A model generated the notes under the pieces. It had not been told where the DNA came from. It saw only the letters and a list, made by a program, of their open reading frames with translations, and did no database searches. From the NCBI RefSeq assembly GCF_003265705.1, contig NW_020312827.1, positions 15,716,154-15,780,153 on the forward strand: a stretch of DNA of 64,000 bases. The letters are read 5' to 3'. Shown here piece after piece: positions 11,474-23,491 of the stretch. Each line of letters starts with the position of its first letter. Position 1 is the stretch's first letter. Source of the DNA: Callorhinus ursinus (Eukaryota; Chordata; Mammalia; Carnivora; Otariidae). A program made the translations under genes and the position numbers.

Positions 11474-12299
11474 TCTTGCCTAAGTAAGATACTAAAGTCC
11501 TTTTGGAGAAAACTTTCCTTCAATAGCTATTACATATGTCTAAAATCCATTATAAATTTCCTTGATGGTTCTTACACAACAAATAGCTACAAACATTTGA
11601 TCCATGATTATCCAGTCTCCTACAGAGGCCGCCTTTCTCTGACTTCCTACTTCAGGTAAAGCTTGTTCGGCAACCACATCATATCTTTCTATAAAATAGA
11701 GCATGTTACTTCTAATTTAAAGAAAGATAGGATTAAAAATGTCTCCTAAGACCCCAAAACATTTTTTTCCTTAAAAGTAGTCTTCAAAAAAATTTTAAAA
11801 ATCAAAAGATATGCACAGAAGTGTTATTATTGAAACTAGGAAATGTCTAATACCCATACCATAATATAAGAAGATGGATAGTACGTGGGGAGTGGGAATC
11901 CATTAGCAGAACTGGTCAAGAATTGTGTGCCCATGGAAGGAGAGGATGATGATGAACTGCAACCCCCAGAAATGGAGGCACCAGACACCAAGAGAGACAG
12001 GGTGATCCAGACGATGGAAAGAAGATACTATTTTGAGAGGGAATGAAAAGAACAATTAAACTTTCCTGTCCCAGCCCACCCTATTTTGTTAGGCAATTAG
12101 TCTCCCTACCTCAGATACCTTTAATAGAGAAATTAATGTGGACACTCTGAACTCAGGACCCCCAGACATGAGAAAGTTGAAAATGAAGAATTATAACCCC
12201 TGGGTAAGAGGGTGAAAGATCCCCTTCAGCAAAGACTGAACAGTTCCAGACAAAGTAACAATATAACATTTTGCATTTTGAAAAAAAATCCCCCAGACT
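11474..12299. other. Unassigned sequence
   Basis: No feature was recognised. The 3' part may already belong to the HAL1-like element that is clear from about 12.3 kb, but the match is too weak to extend the call. Confidence 0.35.
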
Positions 12300-12498
12300 A
12301 CCTGACCACCCTACCAGTCAAAAGTCTCAACTCAATCAGAATTTGTGGTTCAAACTTTTAAAAGTGAATGCACAATAAAAATAGCAGTATTTTTGAAGAA
12401 AAACCCTAGCAAGAGAACAGAGGTCAATAAAAAGAAGCAGAGTATAGTACTTCAGAGACAATGTAGAGAACAGAAGAAAACTTCAATTTACCATCATT

Positions 12499-12526
12499 TT
12501 TTTTTTAAGATTTTATTTATTTATTT

Positions 12527-12557
<31 letters not shown>

Positions 12558-12703
12558 CAGGAACACAAGCAGAGGGAGTGGGAGAGGGAGAAGCAGGCTT
12601 TCCACCTGAGCAGGGAGCCTGATGTGGGGCTAGATCCCAGGACCCTGGGATCATGACCTAGGCCGAAGGCAGATGCTTAATGACTGAGCCACCCAGGTGC
12701 CCC
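12499..12703 (-). mobile_element. CAN SINE with expanded GA tract
   Basis: Minus-strand GGGGGCACCTGGGTGGCTCAG-type head with a pure (GA)n stretch at about 12532-12557 (plus strand) in place of the usual mixed CT tract. Flanking duplication caatttaccatcatt / caatttaccatcgtt at 12484-12498 and 12704-12718 (one mismatch). It lies inside the HAL1-like element. Confidence 0.95.
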
Positions 12704-13081
12704 CAATTTACCATCGTTAATATTCTCTAAGAGACAATAAAATATATGTCATTTATAATGCAAAAATGGGATACTATTAATACCAGAAAATACAATTAAA
12801 ACCAGAAAATGAAATGAAAACATGATAGCTTTTTAAAAAGTAAAATATTTGGAAGATAATACCCAGGCTTTCCTGAAACCAAAAGACAAATAGATGGATG
12901 ATATGAGTGGAAAAATAAGACAAAGAATTGATAAAGAAGATATACCATCCAACCGCAAGGAGTTTCAGAAATAAAGAGGAGTGACAACGGAGGCAAGGAA
13001 AATACTATAACGGAGTAAAAAAAAAAAAAAAAAAATTCCCAAGCAGGACACTTGCTTCTATTTTGAAAAGGTCTATCAAGG

Positions 13082-13287
13082 GGCATCTGGGTGGCTCAGT
13101 CAGTTAAGCAGCCAGCTCTTGATTTCAGCTCAGGTAGTGATCTCAGGGTCCTAGGATCGAGTCCCACCTCAAGCTCCATGCTTAGTGGGGAGTTGGCTTG
13201 AGGATTCTCTCTCTCCCTCTCTCTCTGCCCCTCCCCTTGCTCATACCCTTTCTCTCTTTCTCTTTCTAAATAAATAAATCTTTAAAC
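13082..13287 (+). mobile_element. CAN SINE, older subfamily
   Basis: Head 'GGCATCTGGGTGGCTCAGTC' with 'AGCTCTTGATTTCAGCTCAGG', a long CT tract and an AAATAAATAAATC tail. Duplication aaaaggtctatcaag / aaaagtctttcaag at 13067-13081 and 13288-13301. It is inserted in the HAL1-like element. Confidence 0.93.
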
Positions 13288-14584
13288 AAAAGTCTTTCAA
13301 GTACTTATCACAGTGAATTAAAAAATAACTCTAAGGACAAAATCATATAACTTTAAAAGGCCAGAGGCAAAAATCTTAAATTATTCTGGGATTCAGGATA
13401 AATACCGAATATCATGTGAGAAATTAGAATCAAATGGCAGCAAACTTCTCAAGACACTGAAAGAAAGAATACAGTGGAATATTGCTTCCAAAATTCTGAA
13501 AGGAAGTGTTTTTCAATCTGGAAATCTATAACCCGAAAAATTACCAATTAAGCATGAGGGTACAGTAGAGGTGTTTTTCAGGCTTGCATGGCCTCAAACC
13601 ATGAATCTCATACACTCCTGCCCTTCCCCTCTCCTCTCAAGGAGCTACTGGCAGATGTGCTTCAGCAAAACGAAGAACATTCGGGATCCAGCAAAGATGG
13701 CATCTGATCTGGGGGCAGGGTGGGGGAAAGGCAGAGACGTTCCAGGACACCACCCTAGAGAACCTCTAATCCTGATTGCGCAAGTGGGAGGCCTCCAGCA
13801 GGATGCTTCCAGCAAAACATGGAAAAGCTAACACCTGGCTAACTTCTACAGAGTGAAAGAAAACAACACAAAAGTTAAAATGAAGCAAAGCAAAACAAAA
13901 CAAGAACTGTACAAGAAAATGTGATAATTGCATACCACCTGGCTCAAGAATAAAATATAATTACATAGTCTCATAGGGAATAGAGATTTGTTAATTATAT
14001 GTAGAAGAAGTGGGAGTGGCAGGAGGTTTATAGAGAGCTACAAACTCATATGCCATCACAGGGAGTCAATAGAGCATTTTGAAATAATTGAATCAAGAAA
14101 TAACTGCCTAAATACATTTTTCAGAGATTTGTTAAATAGCAGAAGAACATGGTAAAAGTGAAGAGAATCATTGCCTCTGGGGAAGGGGACGGAGGACTGG
14201 CCAGAAATGAAGCAGATGATTGGTATTTCTTATTTCTGTAGGGTAAAGATTTTTAGGTGTTTTGCTTTTTCAAACCAAGAGCATGATAAAATTTTAAAAA
14301 AATAGTTAAACCGTTAAATAAAACGCCATGTGATTCAATGTGCATTGTGAAAACGAAAGCAAAATAATGACACGGAGCATGGGATCCTGGACTTCTTTTA
14401 TCTCGGACATGCCATGGCTTTTCTCCCTCACTGTTAATCACACACATCAACAGATGGCAGTTGTAGCTAATGCCGGCCGTTCCCTGGTTCAGTGTGTTGA
14501 AGTAGAAGGAGCAAGGTCTTGTATTCAGTTTCATATGGTCTGGTTAAGATGTGACTTCTGTGGCTGAGCCGAGCCCTGGAGAGC

Positions 14585-14720
14585 AAAAATCTTTTGCCCA
14601 GTTTCCTAGTATATAAAGTAGTGCCAATAATACCCACCACTTAGATTTGTAGTGAAAATCAAAAGCAATTTCACTCGAAAAGTGCCTAGAACGCGGTTTG
14701 TTCTTTGTTGGCATTCTGCT
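14585..14720 (-). mobile_element. MIR fragment
   Basis: 'cccagtttcctagtatataa', 'aataatacccaccacttaga' and 'aaaagtgcctagaacgcggt' follow the reverse-strand MIR layout. The flanking 14311-15343 region otherwise shows nothing I can assign. Confidence 0.6.
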
Positions 14721-15348
14721 ACCAAATGCGCCTCATCAAGCAGCACCTTCTATCTGCAACACACGCATTTCTATCACCAACTTGACTTTGGAAGCTTTAT
14801 CTTTTTAGGGCTTGGAATTACAAAGGCTTAAATCAATTAATTGATTCAACCATTTGTCAACTCAATCTGTTGTCAGATCAACAAACAGGATTTTTGCTTA
14901 TGTATATTAATTTTCTAGAATGTCAAATTCCTGATTTGGTTAATTTTTCTATTTTTCATTGCATTCATTGTCTGGTTCAGCAGAATTACCTGGTGAAGTT
15001 AACACATACAGCCAGGCTTTGGCATGATCTAATAGAGTATTTTGTACTAATTTTGTCTCTGTATTCATAGCGAAATCCATAAACATGTGATTAACATGCT
15101 TTCCAATTTATCTTGCAAAATAAACATTTTTTTTTCTATAGAATGGCTTTTGGAACAGCAGAATTACTTCTGCTAAAAATTATCTTTGTAATGCATATTT
15201 TTATATTAGGCATTTATTTATGAGAAACTGCCTTTGAGTGTATTTGTCTTCAAGAATTGCTTTTCATTGAATGAATATTTTTAGAAAATGATTGATAATT
15301 CATTATTTAACCATGCATTTCCCTGACTCATGTGGCATTGTTACTTGC

Positions 15349-15714
15349 TGTTATGGACTGAATTATGTTCTTTCTAAATCCATATGTTGAAGCTCTAACC
15401 CCCAGTGTAAGTATATTTGGAGACAGGGCACTTAGCGAGGTAATTAAGGTTAAATGAGGTCATAATGGTGATGTCTTAATTCAGTAAGACTGGTGTCCTT
15501 TTAAGAAGAGATACAGATCTTTCCCATTCTCTCTCTCTCTGTCATGTGAGGACACAGTGAGAAGGAAGCCATCTGTAAGACAGTTTCACCAGAAACTTAA
15601 TATTCTGGCACCTTGATCTTATACTTCTAGCCTCCAGAACTGTGAGAAAACAAATTTATATTGTTTAAGCTACCTGGTCTGTGGTACTCTGTCATGGAAG
15701 CCTGAGCTAATACG
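15349..15714 (+). mobile_element. MLT1-type ERVL-MaLR solo LTR
   Basis: 366 bp beginning TGTTATGGACTGAATTATGT, with 'ccatatgttgaagctctaac', 'gtcatgtgaggacacagtga' and 'cctccagaactgtgagaaaa', and ending 'gcctgagctaatacg'. Possible diverged 5-bp duplications are cttgc (15344-15348) and cttat (15715-15719). No internal retroviral sequence accompanies it. Confidence 0.88.
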
Positions 15715-15724
15715 CTTATCTCCC

Positions 15725-15842
15725 CATTAGATAGTAACCTTCTCTAATGTAGGTACAGCTCTTTGGTATCTTAAATTCCTACCGTGTACTTGACATGTAG
15801 TAGTCATTCAATAAATGTTTTTTAAATGTGTTGACTGAATAT
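15725..15842 (+). mobile_element. L2 3' end
   Basis: The end block 'gacatgtagtagtcattcaa', 'taaatgttttttaaatgtgt' and 'tgactgaatatgg' is the diagnostic L2 terminus (CACATAGTAGGTGCTCAATAAATGTTTGTTGAATGA-like). Confidence 0.65.
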
Positions 15843-15928
15843 GGAACCTAGCTCTTCTGTTAGAGATTTTGGATCATGGACAGACTGTTGCAGACAGTTT
15901 ATTTCCTTTTCCTTTGTTCCTCAGAGCT

Positions 15929-15974
15929 CCTTCACTTACAGGGCACAGGCACCTTCACTTGCAGGGCACAGACA
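15929..15974 (+). repeat. 23-bp tandem duplication, two copies
   Basis: Unit 'ccttcacttacagggcacag' + gca at 15929-15951 is repeated at 15952-15974 with two substitutions. The two copies abut directly. Confidence 0.85.
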
Positions 15975-16164
15975 ACTAATACACATTGAGGTTAAAGAGA
16001 AGTTATAAACTCTGCAAATCAAGACAGAGCTGGACATAATGCTGACTAGGCTTCTTTATTTCCATCTCGTAGCCATCTATACTCTTGCTTTCTGTTGGAT
16101 TTATTCTCTAATATTTGTGGCAAAATGGTTATTAGAAGCTCCATATTTATGTCTTACTGTTTAA

Positions 16165-16365
16165 CAAAATGTCAGTAATAATAAACACCTATTCCAAGCC
16201 CTTTAGACACAGTTCTTCATTCAAACCTGAGAATACCTATGAGATAAGCACTATTATTATCCACATTTCGCAGGTACTGAGGCACAGAGAAATTAAAAAA
16301 CTCACCCATGATGATATAAGCTTTAGAAGCAGACAATATAGTTCTAGGGTGTGTGTCTCAGTCAC
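16165..16365 (+). mobile_element. MIR SINE
   Basis: 'tattccaagccctttagaca', 'actattattatccacatttc', 'gcaggtactgaggcacagag' and 'ctcacccatgatgatataag' match MIR in order. Open frames on both strands here (16169-16453 and 16237-16458) are incidental. Confidence 0.8.
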
Positions 16366-18480
16366 TAGTCTGTGCCTCTTCTTTCTCATATTTTTATCCA
16401 TCACTTTCTCATTATTTCCAATGAAAAATCTCAAGCTCACTTGCCTGGTTTGAGCCACTTGGCCATTGCTGAACTAATCATTCTGGTTAGGATGACTAAT
16501 CGTAGCTGGAGTGTGTCAGTCAGTCAGAACTAGGTTGAGTGGCCATCCTGGGAACCAGAGATGGGGTATATTTCTTTACAAAATATTGATAACAAAGGGG
16601 GAAGTTTTCCAAAGAAAAACAGGGTTTCTATCCTTTAGAGGAAAATAAATGGAGGCTGGAGCAGAGAAAATGATGGTTTCCATTATATCTTCTATTCTGC
16701 TGTGTCTTCTTCCTCATAGAAGAGAGACACAATCAGAAATAAACAAGTAAATCATTTGAGTTGTGTTCTGCTTATGTGGTACCCTTCAATATTGATGTAA
16801 AAATAGCATTCTCATTAAACATAGGAAATTTACAAATTAAAATATTTCCCTTTCCTTCTTGCTTTGTTTGGCTGACTTTTCTGGTTCTTCAAAAAAATTA
16901 AAAAGTACAGATTTATTAATGCAAATTCACCATTTATAAAATGATAATAAATTATGCCATGCTGTAGAGAAAATATGCATTTATATGTAAATGTGTACAT
17001 ATGTAATAAATGAGTGTTATATTAATAAAGGAGACTACTGGAGGGATATGCGCTTCCCTCCCCCATCTCAACCTGAAAGGGCTGAATATATACTTCCACC
17101 AGGAGTATTAGCCATTTTTGAGTTCTGAATCACATAAACATATTTGAGTAGAGAATTACTTTAAAATAAACTCCTAAGATAATAATTCCCTTCATTTCAA
17201 TAAAGATGTTTTTAACTTTTCTAAGTACGTTCACATAGACCTCATAAAACAACTAGTTTAAAGAGGGATTAGCAGAATATAAGGTTTCCAGAGCTGTAAT
17301 TTAATAATCAAAACAAAACCATTTAAATGCTTGGCCGAGGATGGACAAGTTGTGGGAGAAAATGTCTGGAAAGAAAATAACAAGGGCTAGGTTAGGCAGA
17401 TGTCAGTGATTATCAAAAGCTGAATTAACTCAGTGAGTGACCCAGTTTGGCCAAGAGTAAGTTAAAACTCAAAGGCCCAGAAGTCAAGAAGAAAGACCTA
17501 AGTCCCTGAAGTCAGGAAGAACAAGAATTAGTTGGGTCTCAGAAATCTAGTTCAGAGTTTGACAACAGGGCATAACTCTTTTGTCTTCTGTCCTATGAGG
17601 CATCATCCTTTGAGGTGGTTTGTATCTCTAAGTTTTTTTTTAAAAATCAGCAGCAGTTAATTATGGGATTTGTAGTGAACAGAAGCTAAAGACTGAGGTC
17701 CTATCATGCAGCATTAGAGTTTGTTCTGTAAGGCAAAGTCTGACTCAGTTAGATACAATATAAAAGAAGGAATGGAAGACAAGATGCAACAGAAAAGCAT
17801 CAGACAAGCAAATAAAAACAAATAACCAAAGAGTAAAGGGGAGGAGCCTGGGTTAAAAAATTTGATGGCTATCCTAGACAAGGTAACAACAGACTTTAAG
17901 TACATTTAGAATATAGAAGAAGATGCCAGTCTCTTTCAGATGGGAGAACTGATGTGAAAAATGTAAAATAGAAGGTCAGGTAGATGCAAAGATTTAGTGG
18001 ACCTTGGAGTTGAAAGTGTAGATACTAGAAAAAACAAACACTTTTAGACTAACATGAGTTAGTTGTAAGATTCTTTATAGTATTTTGTGTTAAAAAGAAG
18101 GGAAAGGTTCCACTTCTGAAAAGATGTTGTAGACATACTACTCACTATTTTTTTGCTAAGGCTACAACTAAAACCTTTGCAAATTATGTGTAAAACAGAC
18201 ATAAGAAAACTCTGAAAGGTAGAAAGAAGAAGGAAGACCAGCAAAGGATGTCAGGATCCAAGGAAGGACAAAATGTGAGTTTTTGTTTTGCTTCATATTT
18301 CCCAAACTTGGAGCTAAAAAAGTTGGCATCCTGAAAATACTTACAAGTGATGACAGAAATGTTCTCCAAAAGCCAAAGGATCAGGAAAGGGGCAGTCTAG
18401 CAAGAAAAAAGTCTTAGATCGTAACCACTCTACTGTAGCCAAACATCACAAAACAAACAAAAAACAACAAAATTCTGGTT
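16366..18480. other. Unassigned AT-rich sequence
   Basis: About 2 kb with no repeat or gene recognised. It lies immediately upstream of the ancient L1. The last few hundred bases may include further L1 5' sequence too diverged to call. Confidence 0.4.
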
Positions 18481-19156
18481 TCCTCACCACTCACACCAGC
18501 TGAGACTGAATGAGAAGCCCACATGTCCACCTTCATGAGTTGTAACATTGTCCTTCAACAACCATGACTAGGTGGTATCAGAAAAGGTCAAATAAGGAGC
18601 CATGACTTTCATCCCCACCAGGTGGTAATGAACTCCCACTCCTCTCCAATGGGAGACTCCATAGGGAGCCTAGATTTTTCACCCCGTCTGATAGTGAAGA
18701 GATTTTTCTGGCTTTCTTCATTGGAATGGTGTCAAAGGACATCTAGAGAAGAGTCAAGATTTTTACCATCAGCCACCAGTGATAAGCCACTTACCCATGG
18801 TGTCAGTGAAGTCTATACTGGAAACAATAATGAGACTCTTATCCCTCCCAGTAAGGGAGTTATCAGTGGAGACTTAATGGAAGCCAGAACTTACATCCCT
18901 ACACACAGTCATAATGTGTTGGGGAAACTAGACTTCTAACTGCATTTGGCATTAAAGAGATAATGCCCCTCCATTGCCTGAGTGCTGCCAGAGCAACAAC
19001 CTAAAAGAGAAACTTTAAATAAGATCCAGCATCTTAGAACATAATATAAAAGTGTCTTGAATTTCAATATAAAATCTCTAATTACGTGAAGCACCAAGAA
19101 CAGCTCAAACTGAAAAAAAAAATCCATAAATAACAAAATTGAGGTGACATATTTTA

Positions 19157-19342
19157 TTTTATTTCTTTTCAAAGATTTTATTTATTTGAGAGAGAGAGAG
19201 ATTGAGAGAATGAGGGGGAGGAGGGGCAGACGGAGAAGCAGACTCCCTGCAGAACAGGGAACCCGATGCAGGACTCAATCCCAGGACCCTGGGATCATGA
19301 CCTGAGCTGAAGACTTAACCGACTGAGCCACCCAGGAGCCCT
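19157..19342 (-). mobile_element. CAN SINE inside the ancient L1 ORF1
   Basis: Minus-strand head with GGTCATGATCCCAGGGTCCTG, GA tract and TTTTATTTATTTGAG tail seen on the plus strand. Diverged duplication gaggtgacatatttta / aagatgacagatttta at 19141-19156 and 19343-19358. Confidence 0.93.
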
Positions 19343-19732
19343 AAGATGACAGATTTTAGAGTTATCTAAGAAATGTTTCAAAGTAGTCATCATAAAAATG
19401 TTTAAATGAGTAATTAAAAACATACTTGAAGCAAAAAAGTAAAAATTATCAGCAAAGAAATAAAAGATATAAAGAACCAATACAAATGTTAGAATTTTAA
19501 AAAATCAAAATAATAGCAGAAAATAAAAATAATAGGGGAAAAAAACTCAATGGAGTGGACAGAGGAAGGAATTAGTAAATTGGAAGATATAACAATATCT
19601 AAATTGCCCAGTTGAACAATAAAGAGAAACAGACAAGAAAGAGAAAAAGAAAAAAAAAAAAGTAAAGGAAGGAAGGAAGGAAAGAAGGAAAGAGTCCCAA
19701 GGATATGTGGGACAATAATGAAAAACAATATG

Positions 19733-20856
19733 ACCCAATAATTTCACTAATAACTATTTACCACCCACCCCCAAAAGAAAACCCAAATTCAAAAAAGATA
19801 TAGTCAGGGCGTGGGAGGGACGGGGTGGCTGGGTGATAGACATTGGGGAGGGTAAGTGCTATGGTGAGCGCTGTGATTTGTGCAAGACTGTTGAATCACA
19901 GATCTGTACTTCTGAAACAAATAATGTAATATTTGTTTGCAATGTTAAGGGAAAAAAAAGAAGAAGAAGAAGATAGCAGGAGGGGAAGAATGAAGGGGAG
20001 TAAGTCAGAGGGGGAGATGAACAATGAGAGACGATGGACTCTGAAAAACAAACTGAGGGTTCTAGAGGGGAGGGGGGTGGGGGGATGGGTTAGCCTGGTG
20101 ATGGGTATTAAAGAGGGTACGTTCTGCGTGGAGCACTGGGTGTTATGCACAAACAATGAATCATGGAACACTACATCAAAAACTAATGATGTAATGTATG
20201 GTGAGTAACATAACAATAAAAAAATAAAAAAAAAAGATATAGTCACCCCTATGTTTATTGCAGCATTATTTACAATAGCTAAGATATGGAAGCAACCTAG
20301 GTGTCCAACAATTGATGAAAGAATAAAGAAGATGTGATATATATGATGATTAGGATATATATGACATAATATTACACAGCCATAAAAAAGATGAAATCTT
20401 GTCATTTATACAACAACACAGGTGGACCTAGATGGTATTATGCTAAGTAAAAGGCAAACACCATATGATTTCACCATATAAGGAATCTAAAAAACAAAAC
20501 AATGAATAAACAAACAAAAAGCAGAATCAAACTTATGAATACAGAGAACAAACTGATGCTTGCCAGAGGGAAGGGGTGTGGGGGAATGGGCACAATGGGT
20601 AAAAGGGAGTGGGAGATACAGGTTTTCGGTTATGGAATGAATAAGTCATTGGAATAAAAGGCACAGCATGGGACATATAGTCAATGATATTGTAGTAGCT
20701 TTGTAGGCTTACAGAGGGTAGCTACATTTGTGGTGAGCACAGCATAATGTAAGAGATGTTGAATCAATATGTTGCCCACCTGGCTAATAAAGTATGTAAT
20801 ATTATTATAATGTAATGTAATATTGTGTGTCAACTATACTCACACACATTTTTTTT
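19733..20856 (+). mobile_element. Older L1 3' end inserted in the ancient L1 ORF1
   Basis: 19733-19806 and 20230-20856 are one element. It contains the ORF2 C-terminal block ('gtttattgcagcattattta', 'gatgaaagaataaagaagat', 'atggtattatgctaagtaaa') and a 3' UTR ending in an A-rich tail near 20855. Host ORF1 sequence resumes at about 20859 ('aaagaactaatgttcatatt'). A young L1 3' end at 19807-20229 splits it. A possible duplication is aaaaacaatatg / aaagaactaatg. Confidence 0.78.
19807..20229 (+). mobile_element. Young L1 3' UTR insertion, third nesting level
   Basis: Carries the young carnivore L1 3' UTR in its two-unit form: unit A ('ggctgggtgatagacattgg', 'tcacagatctgtacttctga'), an internal A/GAA-rich run at 19950-19975, then unit B ('gagacgatggactctgaaaa', 'aatgaatcatggaacactac') and a terminal A tail. 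A perfect 16-bp duplication AAAAAAGATATAGTCA lies at 19791-19806 and 20230-20245. The antisense 169-codon open frame (19896-20405) is an artefact of this repeat. Confidence 0.92.
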
Positions 20857-21695
20857 AAAGAACTAATGTTCATATTATCAAAATCCTTGTGTGAGGGGGG
20901 TGAGGAAATAAAGAGGGTTGGGAGGAAAAAAACACTAAAAAATAATGACTAAAACTTCCCAAATGTAGCAAAATTCTTATAGATTCAAGAAGCTAAGTAA
21001 GCCCAAAATAGAATAAACGCAAAGAAATCCACACTGAGATATATTATAGTCAAACACCTGATAACAGAAGACAAAGAAAAAAATGAGAAAGAAATGACAT
21101 ATTACCTATAGTGGGAAAACAATTTAAATAATAGCAGAACTCTCATCAGAGGCTATAGAGATCAGAAGGAAGTGACAATATTTTTCAAGAGCTGAAAGAA
21201 AATAACAGTTAACCCTGTACCCCCAGAATATGTCCTTAAGGAAGAAAGGAATCAAGACATACTCAGATGGAGGAAAATAAGGAGGATTTGTTACTAGCAG
21301 ACCTGTCCTGAAAGAATGGCTATAAGAAATTTCTAAACAGACAGAAAACAATACATGAAGTAATCTTGGAACAGTAGAAAGTTAGAAAGAACACATTAGC
21401 CAAAATATGGACAAATGCAATGGACTTTCCTTTTTCTCTTGAGTTTCCTAAATTTGATTTGTGGTGGAAAGAAAAATTCTAACACTTTCTGAAGTGGTTA
21501 TAAATGTAGTAAGTATTTAAGTTATATTGCAAATGAAGAAGGGTAAAGAAATGTACAAAGATACAAAGTTTCTACACTTCATTCTAACTGGTAAAATGAG
21601 AATTATAGTAGACTATGATAAGCTATGTACATATTATGTGAATTTTAGAACAACCACTCAAAAAAGCTATGCAGAGATGTGCACTCAAAAACACT

Positions 21696-22048
21696 GGAGG
21701 GGATTATGCTAAGTGAAATAAGTCAAGCAGAGAAAGACAATTTTCATACAGTTTCACTCGTATGTGGAACATAAGGAATAGTGTGGAAGACCATAGGGGA
21801 AAGGAAGGAAAACTGATGGGGGTGAAATCAGAGAGGGACACAAACCATGAGAGACTATGGACTCTGGGAAACAAACCGAGGGTTTCAAAGGGGAGAGGGG
21901 TGGGGGGATGGGGTACCTGGGTGATGGGTATTAAGGAAGGCACGTGTTGTGATGAGCACTGATATCATACACAACTATTGAATCATTGAACACTACATCA
22001 AAAACTAATGATGTACTATATGGTGGCCAACTGAATATAATAATTAAA
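21696..22048 (+). mobile_element. L1 3' end, single-unit 3' UTR
   Basis: The extreme ORF2 end ('ggattatgctaagtgaaata', 'agtcaagcagagaaagacaa') runs directly into one 3' UTR unit of type B ('ggactctgggaaacaaaccg', 'gatgggtattaaggaaggca', 'actacatcaaaaactaatga'). No type-A unit is present. Duplication AAAAACACT at 21687-21695 and 22049-22057. It sits in the ancient L1 inter-ORF spacer. Confidence 0.9.
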
Positions 22049-22267
22049 AAAAACACTAAAGACAAATCAAAGCTGATTCTTAAAAATATTCAAATAATCT
22101 ACAGGAGGATATGAAAAAACAAAAAGAGAAATGGTGAACAAACAAAACAAGATATAAAAAAGTCAAACTTAAGCCCTAATATCAATAATTGCATCAAATG
22201 TAAATGATCTAAATATATCAATTAACAAACAGATATTGCAACACTGGATTAAAAAGCATCACCCAAG

Positions 22268-22344
22268 GGTGCCTGGGTGGTTAGGTCTGTTAAGGGTCTG
22301 CCTTCAGCTGGGGTCATCATACCAGGGTCCTGGGATCAAGCCCA
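22268..22344 (+). mobile_element. CAN SINE head fragment
   Basis: Only the tRNA-like head is left: GGGTGCCTGGGTGGTTAGG through 'gtcctgggatcaagccca'. There is no CT tract or tail. It lies at a deletion junction in ancient L1 ORF2 (ORF2 sequence jumps from the 'aaaaagcatcaccca' block to 'ggccataaaacaaatctcaa'). Confidence 0.85.
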
Positions 22345-22736
22345 ATGTCAAATGACACATGTCTTCAAGTTGACATGAGGCCATATTTGGGCCATAAAAC
22401 AAATCTCAACAAGTTTAAAGGAATTTAAATCATACAGTGTGTGTTCTCCAACCACAGTGGAATCAAACTATGGCTGAATAATAGAAATATAAAAGGAAAA
22501 TCTCCAAACATTTGAAAACTGAAAAGCAGACTTTCACAAAATCCATTGGCCAAAGAAGTCTCAAGAGAAATACAATACACACTGAACTGAATGGAAACTC
22601 GAGGCAATATAGCATAATTCATGATGCATAACTGAAGCACTGCTGAGAAGTTTGTATCACTAAATGTACACATTAGAAAAGAGGGGAAATCTCTAATCAA
22701 TAATGAACGATTCCACAGCAATAACCTGGGGCAGGG

Positions 22737-22762
22737 GGAGAGAGAGAGAGAGAGAGAGAAAT
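22737..22762. repeat. (GA)n microsatellite
   Basis: About 11 GA units within ancient L1 ORF2 sequence, probably expanded after insertion. Confidence 0.9.
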
Positions 22763-23447
22763 AAGCCAAATACAAGCAGAAGGAGGGAAGTACAGATAAA
22801 AGCATAAAAACTAAAATTGAAAACAGGAAAAAAAAACAAATGTAACAAAGCTGGTTCTTTGAAAAGAACAGCAAAATTGAAACTTCTAGCAAGACTGACA
22901 AAGAAAAGGAAAACACACACTCCTATATCATGAATGAAACAGGAAATATCTCTAATAATTGTAGAGACACCAAAAGGAAAATAATGGGATGCTGGTAACA
23001 ACTCTACACATACAATTTTTACAACTTAGACAAAACTGACCAATTCCACAAAAAGCATGAACTGTCATGGCTTATTGTATACGAAATAGATAATTTGAAT
23101 ATTCCCATAACTAATAAGGAAACTAAATTTGTAGTTTAAAAAGCCCTCCCCCAAAGAAAAGAAATTTCCAGCTGTAGATGGTTTCATTGGACAATTCTAT
23201 CAATTGTTTAAAGAAGTGACACAAATTTTACAAGTCTCTTCTAGAAAATACAACAGAAAAAAAGCACTTCCCAAATTATTTTATTAAGCTAACATTATCC
23301 TGACACTCAAAAAAACCCCAAACCAAAAAACAACTATTGAAAATATCTCCATTGAACAAAGCCACATAATACTAAGTAGACAACTTAATAACAAACTACT
23401 TTCTTGAAAGGACAAACATAAAAAAATGGAGAACAGATTAGTGATTA

Positions 23448-23491
23448 GTAGTTGTCAGGAGTTAAGGGAAGTAGTTGTCAGGAGTTAAGGT
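23448..23491 (+). repeat. 22-bp tandem duplication in the L1 3' end
   Basis: 'agtagttgtcaggagttaag' + gg(a) occurs twice back to back, beginning at 23448 and about 23470. Confidence 0.8.

Larger units (their letters stand above)
12300..14310 (+). mobile_element. HAL1/L1M-like ancient LINE, split by two SINEs
   Basis: The clearest part is 13490-13830. It reads like the C-terminal end of a LINE ORF1 ('ccaaaattctgaaaggaagt', 'aatctataacccgaaaaatt', 'gaggtgtttttcaggcttgc', 'ctcaaggagctactggcaga'), giving a broken 86-codon frame at 13571-13831. Upstream A-rich sequence is ORF1-like and disrupted. 13860-14310 resembles the matching 3' end. ORF1-only architecture suggests HAL1 (half-L1), but an internally deleted L1M is possible. 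SINEs at 12499 and 13082 interrupt it. A homopolymeric A run lies at 13016-13036. Confidence 0.5.

Noticed and set aside
12345..12656. 103-codon open frame with a long Glu/Arg repeat
   Set aside because: The Glu/Arg repeat is the GA tract of a reverse-strand SINE fused to HAL1-like sequence.
19896..20405. 169-codon open frame on the minus strand, the longest in the window
   Set aside because: It is the antisense of a young L1 3' UTR and an older L1 ORF2 end. Similar antisense frames recur at the other L1 copies (31565-31888, 61246-61458).
22425..22916. 163-codon minus-strand open frame
   Set aside because: Antisense of ancient L1 ORF2. The low-complexity Ser/Leu/Phe composition reflects A-rich sense DNA.
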